Assembly: GCA_002385675.1 (NCBI GenBank)
Contig: DGDY01000107.1
Location: forward strand, 1 to 12,339
Origin: Anaerolineales bacterium UBA3940
GTDB taxonomy: Bacteria > Chloroflexota > Anaerolineae > Aggregatilineales > UBA3940
Length of the DNA stretch: 12,339 nt
Reading direction: 5' to 3'
The notes beneath the pieces are model-generated. The model ran no database searches. It saw nothing but the letters and a program-made list of their open reading frames with translations, and was not told the origin of the DNA. Positions within the stretch are counted from its first letter, which is position 1, and each line of letters starts with the position of its first letter. Of this stretch, positions 6,835 through 12,339 are shown piece after piece. The position numbers and the translations under genes are program-made.

Positions 6835-7436
6835 CCCCTCTGGAACAGCCTGGGGAAGAAGCGCCCCGTGCGCTGCATGTAGCGGCGGTATTCGCTGCCG
6901 TAGGCCTCGATGAGCTTCGCCTCCTCCTTCCCCGTCCGTATCAGGAGCACGCCAAACAGGATCACCAGCGCGCCCAGCAGGAACCAGCTCTCGGTCATCA
7001 CACCGATCGACAGGAAGAACACGGCCCCCGCCGTGTAGAGGGGGTGCCGGATGTAGCGGTACGGCCCCTCAGTGACAAGCCCGTGCTCCTTGCGGACGAT
7101 CACCGTTGGCGAGACGCTGCGCCCAAGGCTTCGCTGGGCCCAGGCGACGAAAGGCGGGACGACGAGGAGGGCGACCCCCGTCGCCGCTGCCCTCAGCCAG
7201 GTGGGGAACAGGTCAAAGGTTGTCCAGCCGAGGGCATTGGGGAAGAGGGCCAGCGCCGGAGCGTATAACCACCCCAGCAAACCGCCCACCCGCAGGGGGA
7301 TAGCGATCGCCAGCCCCTCTTCTTCAACCGGGAAGGACTCGCCGGATGTCGCCCGGCGGCGGTAGGTACCGGCGATCACCATGATGATCAGGACTGCTAT
7401 ACCTGCGAAAACTCGGAATATCGCATCTGTTTGCAC
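6831..7436 (-). CDS. Isoprenylcysteine/PEMT-type membrane methyltransferase
   Basis: The 201-residue product has helices at about 8-23, 48-66, 83-100 and 136-167, with the family core 'GPYRYIRHPLYTAG' (124-137) followed by 'EEAKLIEAYGSEYRRYM' (171-187). The RHP loop and the paired glutamates are the SAM-binding hallmarks of the ICMT/PEMT/NnrU-like membrane methyltransferases. Bacterial members act on lipids or other hydrophobic molecules; the substrate is unknown here, and a prenyl-cysteine substrate should not be assumed. The start is placed at the GTG at 7436 because a full-consensus promoter (7473-7502) implies transcription from about 7466, which makes the in-frame start at 7502 impossible. 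GGGA sits 7 nt upstream of the GTG. The promoter overlaps a palindrome resembling a metal-regulator operator, so metal-responsive expression is possible. Confidence 0.83.
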   Translation of the reverse strand: MQTDAIFRVFAGIAVLIIMVIAGTYRRRATSGESFPVEEEGLAIAIPLRVGGLLGWLYAPALALFPNALGWTTFDLFPTWLRAAATGVALLVVPPFVAWAQRSLGRSVSPTVIVRKEHGLVTEGPYRYIRHPLYTAGAVFFLSIGVMTESWFLLGALVILFGVLLIRTGKEEAKLIEAYGSEYRRYMQRTGRFFPRLFQRG

Positions 7437-7455
7437 AGTTGTTTCCCGGCAACTA

Positions 7456-7475
7456 AATTTAGGTGAGCCTAAATT
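7456..7475. promoter_or_regulatory. Perfect 20-bp palindromic operator, DtxR-family-like
   Basis: AATTTAGGTGAGCCTAAATT has 8-bp arms (AATTTAGG, CCTAAATT) around a TGAG centre. The TTTAGG..CCTAAA half-sites resemble those bound by DtxR-family metal repressors (DtxR, SirR, MntR types), although the spacing is shorter than in the 19-bp DtxR box. It covers the expected transcription start and touches the -10 box, the position of a repressor site. The regulator is not in the window, so the family assignment is inference. Confidence 0.6.
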
Positions 7476-7502
7476 ATAGGCCAGATACACGCCAACTGTC
7501 AA
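7473..7502 (-). promoter_or_regulatory. Full-consensus sigma-70 promoter of the membrane methyltransferase
   Basis: On the minus strand a perfect TTGACA (7497-7502) and a perfect TATAAT (7473-7478) are separated by 18 bp. Transcription would start near 7466, inside the palindrome, giving a leader of about 30 nt. Perfect boxes suggest strong basal activity that needs a repressor. Confidence 0.85.
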
Positions 7503-7524
7503 TCAGATGCATATGGGCAGGGGA

Positions 7525-7545
7525 GGGCAGCCCGCCGGGCTACCC
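7525..7545 (-). terminator. GC-rich hairpin after the SAM methyltransferase gene
   Basis: GGGCAGCCC (7525-7533) and GGGCTACCC (7537-7545) form, in the minus-strand transcript, a 9-bp stem with one G-U pair and a GCC/GGC triloop immediately after the stop codon. There is no U-tract, so it is a weak or factor-dependent terminator, or only a 3' stabilising structure. Confidence 0.45.
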
Positions 7546-8307
7546 TCACCCCCGCTTCCGGCCAATGAACACATCTCGCCCGTAGGATTCCACGACTCTC
7601 TCAGGCTCGAAGCCCACGTCGCGCAGCAGCCGCAGCCATACCTCCCGTGAGAACAGTCCCAGGGTGTGCTGATCGTGCTCGACATGGATCGTCCCATCCG
7701 GGTCGCGCAGGACGAAGGTGTAGACGACGGTGAAGGTGCTGTCCGCCGGGTCGGGGTCGAAGGCCCACTCCAGGTAGCGCACCGCGCGGTCGTCCCCGTC
7801 GCTGCCGTGATGGCTCGTGCTCTCAACGAACGTCTCGCGGACATAGTCCGGCACGAACAGCGCCACGCCGCCCGGTCGCAGGTGCAGATAGGCCGTCTCC
7901 AGCGCCGCGCGCAGGTCGGCTTCGCTGGTCATGTAGCCGATGGCGTCGTGCACAAACACGCCGTCAAAGGTTTCCCCCAGGCGCAGCGTGCGCATATCAC
8001 CCTGAATGTGCTGGCACTCGGGGTTGAGCGCCCGGCTGATCTCCAGCATGGCGGGCGAGAGGTCGGTGAGGGTCAATTCGTAGTGAGCTTTCAGGAAAGA
8101 CGCGTTGTTGCCGCCGCCGCTGCCCAGCTCCAGTACCGTCCGGATGGGCGTGGTGGCGTACTCATCGAACAGGCGGCGGAAGGTCTCCGCCTCCTCGGCG
8201 TACTCCTCGGGTGGCGATATGAGCGGCCACCAGACTGCCAGTTCCTCGTAGAAACGGGAGCCGTGATCCGCTACCGGGGATGTGCTGTCAGGGATTGGCT
8301 TATCCAT
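7546..8307 (-). CDS. Class I SAM-dependent methyltransferase
   Basis: The 253-residue soluble product has the standard class I motifs in order: motif I 'VLELGSGGGNNA' (58-69), the acidic turn 'TDLSPAML' (81-88) at the end of strand 2, 'GDMRTL' (103-108), 'FVHDAIGYM' (118-126) and 'LRPGGVALF' (143-151). It transfers a methyl group from SAM; the substrate domain is the less conserved part from about residue 155, rich in acidic residues and histidines, and I cannot name the acceptor. The ATG follows the stop of the VOC gene by 5 nt, with GAGGG 10 nt upstream, so the two are cotranscribed. A GC-rich hairpin follows directly after the stop, and the next gene has its own promoter, so this is the last gene of the transporter-VOC-methyltransferase unit. 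Confidence 0.88.
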   Translation of the reverse strand: MDKPIPDSTSPVADHGSRFYEELAVWWPLISPPEEYAEEAETFRRLFDEYATTPIRTVLELGSGGGNNASFLKAHYELTLTDLSPAMLEISRALNPECQHIQGDMRTLRLGETFDGVFVHDAIGYMTSEADLRAALETAYLHLRPGGVALFVPDYVRETFVESTSHHGSDGDDRAVRYLEWAFDPDPADSTFTVVYTFVLRDPDGTIHVEHDQHTLGLFSREVWLRLLRDVGFEPERVVESYGRDVFIGRKRG

Positions 8308-8312
8308 TGCTT

Positions 8313-8729
8313 TCAGCCCTCAACCTGCAGATCGGGGTTCCAGACCACTTCCCACAGATGCCCGTCCGGGTCCTGAAAGTAGCCGGAGTAGCCACCCCAG
8401 AAGGTGTCCTGCGCCTCTTTGACGATGACCGCCCCCGCCTCCCGGACCTGCTCCATGACCGCATCGACTTCTGCGCGGGATGAGACGTTATGGCCCAGCG
8501 AAAACTCCGTGGGGCTGGGCGGGCCGGCGGGCAGCCCGGCATCCTGCGCGAGGCTCTGGCGCGGCCAGATCGCTAGCAGCAGGCCGGGCTGCATCTGGAA
8601 GAACGCCACGGCTCCGTCTTCCTCCCCGACGATCCCCGCCGTCTCGAAGCCGAGGCCGTCGCGGTAGAAGCGGAGCGCTCGCTGCAGGTCGTCAACGCCC
8701 AGTGTGATGACCGTGATGCGCGGTTTCAT
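8313..8729 (-). CDS. VOC (glyoxalase/dioxygenase-fold) family protein
   Basis: The 138-residue product shows two beta-alpha-beta-beta-beta halves: 'ITVITLGVDDLQRALRFYRDGLGF' (5-28) and 'EFSLGHNVSSRAEVDAVMEQVREAGA' (75-100), ending in 'YFQDPDGHLWEVVWNPD' (117-133). This is the vicinal oxygen chelate fold used by glyoxalase I, fosfomycin-resistance proteins and ring-cleaving dioxygenases. Glu127 in DGHLWEV is a plausible metal ligand, but the usual first ligand His in strand 1 is replaced (ITLGV), so catalytic class cannot be assigned. The ATG at 8729 is preferred over an upstream in-frame GTG at 8753 because a strong GAGGAGG lies 8 nt before it. It sits 23 bp after the transporter and 5 bp before the methyltransferase. 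Confidence 0.85.
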   Translation of the reverse strand: MKPRITVITLGVDDLQRALRFYRDGLGFETAGIVGEEDGAVAFFQMQPGLLLAIWPRQSLAQDAGLPAGPPSPTEFSLGHNVSSRAEVDAVMEQVREAGAVIVKEAQDTFWGGYSGYFQDPDGHLWEVVWNPDLQVEG

Positions 8730-8752
8730 GCCAGCTACCTCCTCGCGTCGCA

Positions 8753-9886
8753 CTACTGTTCGTTATTTATCAGCCGCTTCAGCAGATGGGCGGCAGCCAG
8801 GCCGACAACAAACCCGACAGCCATGTTGGTCACGACACACAGGGCCGCCGTCCCAACGGCCAGCGCCAGTTTCCACCCGCGCAATTCGATCACCGGTTTG
8901 GCGAGTTCAACGCTTACGAGCAGCATCATGCCGGCGATCAGCGGCATGGGGAAGGCCGCCATCACGTCGGCGATCGACTGGCTGAGAAAAAGTCCGATGG
9001 CCACCTCGATCACGCCCTCGATGATCGGCGTGCCGCCCGTGCGCGCCCCAAAATAGTGCTGCCCGGCCAGCCCGCTCGCGCCGTGGCACATCGGCATCCC
9101 GCCGAAAAACGAAGCGGCGATATTCATGAACCCCATATTGAGCATCAGTTTGTCCTCGCCGACCGCTTTCTCAGGGAAGTACTCGCGGATGAGGGCGGCG
9201 GGGGCGATCACGGCGTTGGTGATCGAGAGCGGGATCTGCGCGAAGCCGGCCAGCAGCATCGCTTCCCACACATCACCGGGCCGGGGAATGGTCAGGGGCG
9301 GCAGCGTCAGGCTCAGGTCCCATGTGTCGGGCAGGTCCCCGTTCCAGGCCATGATCACCACGCCCAGGACCATCAGGATAATCGAGGCTGGCGCATACCG
9401 GTTCTCGCGCAGGATCAGCACAATGGCGATGGCCACCAGCCCGAGCAGAGGCGCGGGGAGCATCCACTCGAATGCCTGCCACCCGAGCAGCACGCCCAGC
9501 GCAAGCTGGATGGCGGTCACAATATAGGGCGGGGTGATCTTGAGCAGCCTGCGCAGCAGGCCGGTAAAAACGAGAACCAGCCAGATCAGCCCAAGCCCAA
9601 AGCCCGACGCGTAGACCAGGGAAGGCGACCAGCCCTGTGCGATGGCTGTCCCGGCAATCACCTTCTTGGGCTGCAGCGGCATCGGCAGGCGGTAGATCAG
9701 GCCGAGGGCAATGTTGGTCAGGCCGAGCATGATGAACAGCCCGGCGGGGTTCAGCCCGTTAATGGCGATGTAGCTAATGGCAAGGGGGAAGAGGGTGCCG
9801 AAATCGCCCATCGAACCGGCCAGCTCGCGCAGGTTGAATTCGAAATCGGCGTACTGCTGCTTCTCAGCGTGCTGTTCTGTCGTCAC
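8753..9886 (-). CDS. MOT1-type molybdate (sulfate/molybdate) transporter
   Basis: The 377-residue protein is a multi-pass membrane protein of about ten helices with three MOT1 signatures: 'ELAGSMGDFGTLFPL' (21-35), 'PMPLQPKKVIAGTAIA' (68-83) and 'GGMPMCHGASGLAGQHYFGA' (262-281). MOT1 proteins, relatives of the SulP sulfate transporters, import molybdate at low concentration in plants, algae and many bacteria and lack the STAS domain, which is also absent here. Sulfate or another oxyanion is possible as a substrate. The start is a GTG with only a weak AAGAAG ribosome site. The gene heads a tight unit with the VOC and SAM methyltransferase genes. marR lies 158 bp upstream on the same strand, and the gap shows no clear terminator and only a weak candidate -10 (TATAAA, 9951-9956). 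Confidence 0.88.
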   Translation of the reverse strand: MTTEQHAEKQQYADFEFNLRELAGSMGDFGTLFPLAISYIAINGLNPAGLFIMLGLTNIALGLIYRLPMPLQPKKVIAGTAIAQGWSPSLVYASGFGLGLIWLVLVFTGLLRRLLKITPPYIVTAIQLALGVLLGWQAFEWMLPAPLLGLVAIAIVLILRENRYAPASIILMVLGVVIMAWNGDLPDTWDLSLTLPPLTIPRPGDVWEAMLLAGFAQIPLSITNAVIAPAALIREYFPEKAVGEDKLMLNMGFMNIAASFFGGMPMCHGASGLAGQHYFGARTGGTPIIEGVIEVAIGLFLSQSIADVMAAFPMPLIAGMMLLVSVELAKPVIELRGWKLALAVGTAALCVVTNMAVGFVVGLAAAHLLKRLINNEQ

Positions 9887-9917
9887 GGTTCTTCTTCGCT
9901 ACTCAGTACGAGCGTAA

Positions 9918-9938
9918 ATGCGGCTGCCCGGCCCGCAT
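9918..9938 (-). promoter_or_regulatory. Hairpin in the transporter leader
   Basis: ATGCGG (9918-9923) and CCGCAT (9933-9938) form a perfect 6-bp stem with a 9-nt GC-rich loop, 32 nt before the GTG of the molybdate transporter gene. There is no U-tract. It does not show the larger architecture expected of a molybdenum-cofactor riboswitch. Confidence 0.3.
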
Positions 9939-10044
9939 CTCACTGGAGGCTTTATATTCTCGCCATGTCGTAATGATACTCAGCGATGGCTGCCTGCTGC
10001 ATCACCCTTCTGTCACTGTTTTTAAGGTATCACCTCCCTGCTGC

Positions 10045-10554
10045 TCACTCCACTTTGCTCTCGTCATGCCTGGCTGCTTCCGCAGCCCCGGCCTTCAAGC
10101 TTTCTTCGATCAGCCGGGTATGCTCGACAACATTCTGTGTAAAGCGGGTCAAGAAATCAACGATCGTCTCAAGCTCCTCATCCGAGTAGCTGGAAATCAG
10201 TTCGGCGTGTGCCGCCTGCACGCCCGCAACCACCGGCCCGGCTGCCTCCTGCCATTTCTCGGTGATCTCGATCAGCACGCCGCGCCTGTCTTTGGGGTTG
10301 GGCCTGCGCCGGATGAACCCGGCCTTCTCTAACCTGTCCAGCATCGCCGTCGTCGAGCCGGTGGTTAGCCCGGTGTAGCGGGCCAGCTCTGTCGGCGTTG
10401 AGGTGCCCTTTATGGACAGGAGGGTGAGGCATTCTGAGTCGGTGATGTTGAGCCCCAGCTTGCGGGCGATGGCGTTACGGAACAGCACCGCGCTAATGCC
10501 GTTCTCACGGGCCGCGATCATGACCTGCGTCTTTAAGTCCGGCTTCGCCTCCAT
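10045..10554 (-). CDS. MarR family transcriptional regulator
   Basis: The 169-residue product has the MarR layout: N-terminal dimerisation helix (about 8-32), winged helix with 'TPTELARYTGLTTGSTTAML' (53-72) as the helix-turn-helix, and the wing 'RRRPNPKDRRGVLIEIT' (82-98) with the typical D-R-R. A long C-terminal dimerisation helix follows, ending in a charged tail. Such dimers repress nearby genes and release DNA on binding phenolic ligands or on oxidation. The protein has a single cysteine (Cys42), so a disulphide switch of the OhrR type is not assured. AAGGAG lies 8 nt before the ATG. A promoter with perfect -10 (10597-10625) drives it, overlapping the divergent VOC promoter, so autoregulation and control of the divergent unit are likely. 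Confidence 0.92.
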   Translation of the reverse strand: MEAKPDLKTQVMIAARENGISAVLFRNAIARKLGLNITDSECLTLLSIKGTSTPTELARYTGLTTGSTTAMLDRLEKAGFIRRRPNPKDRRGVLIEITEKWQEAAGPVVAGVQAAHAELISSYSDEELETIVDFLTRFTQNVVEHTRLIEESLKAGAAEAARHDESKVE

Positions 10555-10566
10555 GACAGGATCTCC

Positions 10567-10595
10567 TTGACAAAAACTCTATTTTATAGTATCTT
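10567..10595 (+). promoter_or_regulatory. Promoter of the VOC-DUF1801 unit
   Basis: A perfect TTGACA (10567-10572) is followed after 17 bp by TATCTT (10590-10595), two bases off consensus. Transcription would start near 10602. A weak -10 beside a perfect -35 suits a promoter that is regulated. It interlocks with the marR promoter on the opposite strand. Confidence 0.6.
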
Positions 10596-10607
10596 GATTA
10601 TAGAGTT
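10575..10607. promoter_or_regulatory. Inverted repeat spanning the divergent promoters, candidate MarR operator
   Basis: AACTCTAT (10575-10582) and ATAGAGTT (10600-10607) are perfect 8-bp inverted arms with a 17-bp spacer. They enclose the -10 boxes of both divergent promoters. Smaller symmetry is nested inside: CTAT-TTT-ATAG at 10579-10589 and an ATC-TT-GAT core at 10591-10598. Placement is that of an operator controlling both directions. Confidence 0.55.
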
Positions 10608-10625
10608 AATTGAGCGTTGGGTCAA
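10597..10625 (-). promoter_or_regulatory. Promoter of the marR gene
   Basis: On the minus strand a TTGACC (10620-10625) and a perfect TATAAT (10597-10602) are separated by 17 bp, with a start near 10590 and a leader of about 36 nt. Both boxes and the spacing are the same as in the promoter at 4132-4160. Confidence 0.8.
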
Positions 10626-10638
10626 TGGGGGGTTTGGA

Positions 10639-10971
10639 ATGGTGAAGGACATCAAGCTGCTCGTGTATCCGGTCAATGATCTGGAGCAGGCCAAAGCATT
10701 CTACGGCGAATTTCTCGGAGTGGAACCCTATGTTGACAGCCCCTATTATGTAGGGTACCGGGTCGGCGATCTGGAAGTCGGGTTAGACCCCAACGCGAGC
10801 GGCGGGCCGATTGCATACGTCGATGTTGAGGATATCCGGGCCAGTCTTGCAGGGTTGACCAGTACCGGAGCGGAAGTCGTGCAGGATGTCCGAGACGTCG
10901 GGAATGGTCTGCTGATCGCGCAGGTGAAAGACGCCGGGGGCAACGTCGTGGGGCTGAGGCAGCAATCGTAG
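10639..10971 (+). CDS. VOC (glyoxalase-fold) family protein
   Basis: The 110-residue product begins 'MVKDIKLLVYPVNDLEQAKAF' followed by 'YGEFLGVEPY', the strand-helix opening of VOC domains. The second half has 'GGPIAYVDVEDIRASLAGLT' (55-74) and ends 'QVKDAGGNVVGLRQQS'. It is one compact VOC module, so it should dimerise to form active sites. A strong metal-ligand pattern is missing: no His in strand 1 and no Glu in the final 'GNVVGL' strand, so binding or resistance function is as likely as catalysis. The ATG at 10639 is chosen because an open frame extending upstream would begin inside the promoter; GGGGGG sits about 6 nt before it. It is divergent from marR and is followed after 62 bp by the DUF1801 gene on the same strand, suggesting a MarR-controlled unit. 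Confidence 0.85.
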   Translation: MVKDIKLLVYPVNDLEQAKAFYGEFLGVEPYVDSPYYVGYRVGDLEVGLDPNASGGPIAYVDVEDIRASLAGLTSTGAEVVQDVRDVGNGLLIAQVKDAGGNVVGLRQQS

Positions 10972-11033
10972 CGTCTGCCGCATAGCTGAGAGCGTAAGTC
11001 AGATCACGAATTGTAATGTATGAGGAGGCTAGC

Positions 11034-11396
11034 ATGGCCGCCGACAAGACCGCAACGAAGAAAATGGAAGGGGAGAGCGCTGTTCTCGCAGCTATTGCCG
11101 CCATGCCGGAACCGGATCGCACGATAGGCGAGCGGCTTCATGCCATCATCACGGCCAGCGCGCCCTCTCTTGTGCCCAGGACGTGGTACGGGCAGCCCGC
11201 GTACGCCAAAGACGGCAAGGTCGTCTGCTTCTTCCGCAGCCGGGAGAAGTTCAAGGAGCGCTACATGACGCTCGGATTCAACGACGTGGCGACCCTCGAC
11301 GACGGCAACCTGTGGCCGGTCTACTTCGCGCTGACGGAGCTGACGCCCGCCGAGGAGGAGACGATCGCCGCGCTGGTCAAGAAAGCGGTGGGCTGA
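11034..11396 (+). CDS. DUF1801 (YdhG-like) family protein
   Basis: The 120-residue product has a charged N-terminus, then '[27 protein letters not shown]' split over residues 31-57, followed by '[22 protein letters not shown]' (61-82) and a C-terminal helix. The WYGQPAY turn and the following strand pair are typical of DUF1801, a CyaY/YdhG-fold family whose biochemical role is not settled; links to iron handling have been proposed for relatives. The ATG at 11034 is chosen over an in-frame ATG at 11016 because GAGGAGG lies 6 nt before it. The gene is 62 bp after the VOC gene on the same strand, probably cotranscribed, and a strong terminator follows at 11445. Confidence 0.85.
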   Translation: MAADKTATKKMEGESAVLAAIAAMPEPDRTIGERLHAIITASAPSLVPRTWYGQPAYAKDGKVVCFFRSREKFKERYMTLGFNDVATLDDGNLWPVYFALTELTPAEEETIAALVKKAVG

Positions 11397-11444
11397 GGGC
11401 GATCACCCGTCCCGCAGTTCCAATGAGGCTGCGTCGGGCTTTAT

Positions 11445-11485
11445 ACTGGACTTTCGCCTGTAGTGTTGGCGAAAGTCCAGTTTTT
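11445..11485 (+). terminator. Strong intrinsic terminator after the DUF1801 gene
   Basis: A perfect 14-bp stem (ACTGGACTTTCGCC at 11445-11458, GGCGAAAGTCCAGT at 11468-11481) with a 9-nt loop is followed by a five-T run (11481-11485) on the plus strand, 48 nt after the stop. On the minus strand the hairpin is followed by ATAAAG, so it should work mainly in the plus direction. Confidence 0.92.
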
Positions 11486-11522
11486 ATAATGGCAAAGCCT
11501 GTGTTTGGCGGTTGATACAGCA

Positions 11523-11547
11523 AGCGGGGCTGATCCCCCACCCCGCT
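11523..11547 (-). terminator. Weak hairpin at the end of the truncated membrane protein gene
   Basis: AGCGGGG (11523-11529) and CCCCGCT (11541-11547) form a 7-bp GC-rich stem with an 11-nt loop, overlapping the last base of the stop codon. On the minus strand it is followed by TGCTGT rather than a U-run, so terminator function is uncertain. Confidence 0.35.
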
Positions 11548-12320
11548 CAGAACAGCAGCGGAACAACCACCAGCAGGAACAGCCCCCAGACCACATAGGC
11601 GTTCGTCGCCTTGCTGAACATCGTCTGCGAGGCCGCAACCCAGCTCTCGCGCCCGGCCCGTAACTGCCGGTACAGCAGCCAGAGCAGGATGCCGATATTG
11701 ATGACGTTCCAGCCGATGATCGTCAGCCGGTTGAGCGTGAAGCCGCCTTCGATGGTGCGCGAAACCGTGGCGGACATCGCGTACAGGCTGATGAGGACGG
11801 TCAGCACAGCCACTGCGATGGAGCCGGCCCGCAGCCACCGGCGCAGCCCCGGCGCGAGGTCTTCCGCCCGCAGCGGCGTCGCGCCAACGAGCAGCCCCAG
11901 AATACCGAACAGCATCAGGTTGTAGACGATGAGCAGGTCACGGCTCTCAAACGGCGCGAAGAAGTTGAACGGGATGACGAAGATGTAGACGACCAGCAGG
12001 CCGAGCGTGAGCGGGAGCAGCAGCCGCATCATCGTGTTGATGATCCGGCTCAGCCCCTGCTCGAAGTCCTGCTCGGCGGGCGGGCGGGTCGGATCGTAGA
12101 CGGTGGCGACCGCCAGCACCGGCAGCAGCCCGAAGCCGCCAGCCACAATGAAGCGCCGCCAGATCTCCGGCAGGTCGATGTTCAGCGCGGCAAACAGCCC
12201 GACGGTCAGCGCGCCGAACGCCATCCCCGCGATGAGGTACAGACCGGCCATCACCATCACCTCGATGGACTTGATGAGGAAGGCGAACCGGTCCTCCACG
12301 CTGGAGCGGAACCCCAGCAC
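11547..12320 (-). CDS. Multi-pass membrane protein, tentative DUF4153-like, 5' truncated
   Basis: The 257 visible residues hold about seven hydrophobic helices (near 20-46, 56-74, 98-122, 128-146, 165-183, 199-218 and 241-256, counting from the first genomic codon). Between helices 5 and 6 lies 'SRTIEGGFTLNRLTIIGWNVINI' (187-209), which resembles the conserved loop of DUF4153 membrane proteins, where a Gly-Thr-xx-Arg loop precedes a helix. That assignment is tentative and the function is unknown. The coding frame runs into the adapter sequence at the end of the contig, so the true N-terminus is missing. The apparent start GTG at 12335 and the residues MYKRQ are encoded by the adapter and must not be annotated. 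The gene faces the DUF1801 gene across a 150-bp gap holding two hairpins. Confidence 0.75.
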   Translation of the reverse strand: MLGFRSSVEDRFAFLIKSIEVMVMAGLYLIAGMAFGALTVGLFAALNIDLPEIWRRFIVAGGFGLLPVLAVATVYDPTRPPAEQDFEQGLSRIINTMMRLLLPLTLGLLVVYIFVIPFNFFAPFESRDLLIVYNLMLFGILGLLVGATPLRAEDLAPGLRRWLRAGSIAVAVLTVLISLYAMSATVSRTIEGGFTLNRLTIIGWNVINIGILLWLLYRQLRAGRESWVAASQTMFSKATNAYVVWGLFLLVVVPLLF

Positions 12321-12339
12321 CTGTCTCTTATACACATCT
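12321..12339. other. Tn5/Nextera mosaic-end adapter, not genomic
   Basis: The last 19 bases are CTGTCTCTTATACACATCT, identical to the hyperactive Tn5 mosaic end used in Nextera library preparation. It abuts the end of the contig and reads in frame into the truncated membrane protein, giving the well-known artefactual peptide (M)YKRQ. Confidence 0.97.

Noticed and set aside
6831..7436. Annotation of the membrane methyltransferase as a true prenyl-cysteine methyltransferase
   Set aside because: The fold matches the ICMT/PEMT superfamily, but bacteria generally lack prenylated CAAX proteins and substrate cannot be inferred from the RHP motif.
8786..9973. Long open frame (395 codons) on the plus strand across the molybdate transporter gene
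   Set aside because: The product is a polar sequence rich in Gln, His, Arg and Gly with no domain pattern. It mirrors the third-position GC bias of the real membrane protein gene on the other strand.
9887..10044. Possible molybdenum-cofactor riboswitch before the transporter gene
   Set aside because: Only a 6-bp hairpin is visible; the multi-stem layout and conserved segments of that riboswitch class are missing.
11445..11481. The 14-bp inverted repeat as a mobile-element end or attachment site
   Set aside because: It is followed by a U-run, sits just after a gene end, has no flanking target duplication and no transposase or integrase nearby; a terminator explains it fully.
1..12320. Defence system, prophage, integrated element or CRISPR array
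   Set aside because: I found no integrase, transposase, nuclease, phage structural gene or regularly spaced repeat, and no tRNA-linked direct repeats.

Overview
This is the end of a high-GC bacterial contig, not a complete locus. The left edge cuts into a coding region. The right edge ends in 19 bases identical to the Tn5/Nextera mosaic end, so the last bases are sequencing adapter, not genome. The gene content suggests a Chloroflexota (Anaerolineae-like) bacterium: a DUF4012 protein with a Thr/Pro-rich tail, a sortase, a DUF2723 membrane protein, a PglF/WbpM-type nucleotide-sugar dehydratase and a VanZ-like protein. This placement is inference; there is no rRNA or marker gene to confirm it. 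Several promoters match the sigma-70 consensus closely and settle the gene starts.

Layout. 1-993 (+): C-terminal part of a DUF4012 protein. 990-4083 (-): a secreted protein made of two four-cysteine repeats, then an intrinsic terminator, then a lipoprotein-type sortase whose end overlaps a DUF2723 membrane glycosyltransferase-like gene. 4084-4514: divergent regulatory region with a promoter on each strand. 4515-6834 (+): membrane-bound nucleotide-sugar 4,6-dehydratase followed by a VanZ-like protein. Both convergent pairs formed by these plus-strand genes share a 4-nt stop-codon overlap with the opposing gene. 6831-7436 (-): small membrane methyltransferase of the isoprenylcysteine/PEMT type, driven by a full-consensus promoter that overlaps a perfect 20-bp palindrome resembling a DtxR-family metal operator. 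7546-9886 (-): MOT1-type molybdate transporter, VOC-fold protein and class I SAM methyltransferase in tight succession. 10045-10554 (-): MarR-type regulator. 10639-11396 (+): a second VOC protein and a DUF1801 protein, divergent from marR across interlocking promoters, ending at a strong terminator. 11547-12320 (-): truncated seven-helix membrane protein.

The left half (1-6834) reads as cell-envelope and exopolysaccharide functions: sugar modification, lipid-linked or protein glycosylation, protein anchoring and secreted cysteine-rich repeats. The right half (6831-11396) reads as small regulated stress, metal and transport units. I see no mobile element, CRISPR, tRNA, rRNA or recognised defence system. 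The points most worth checking are the metal-box-like promoter, the duplicated secreted cysteine protein beside the sortase, the MarR divergent promoter and the adapter artefact.
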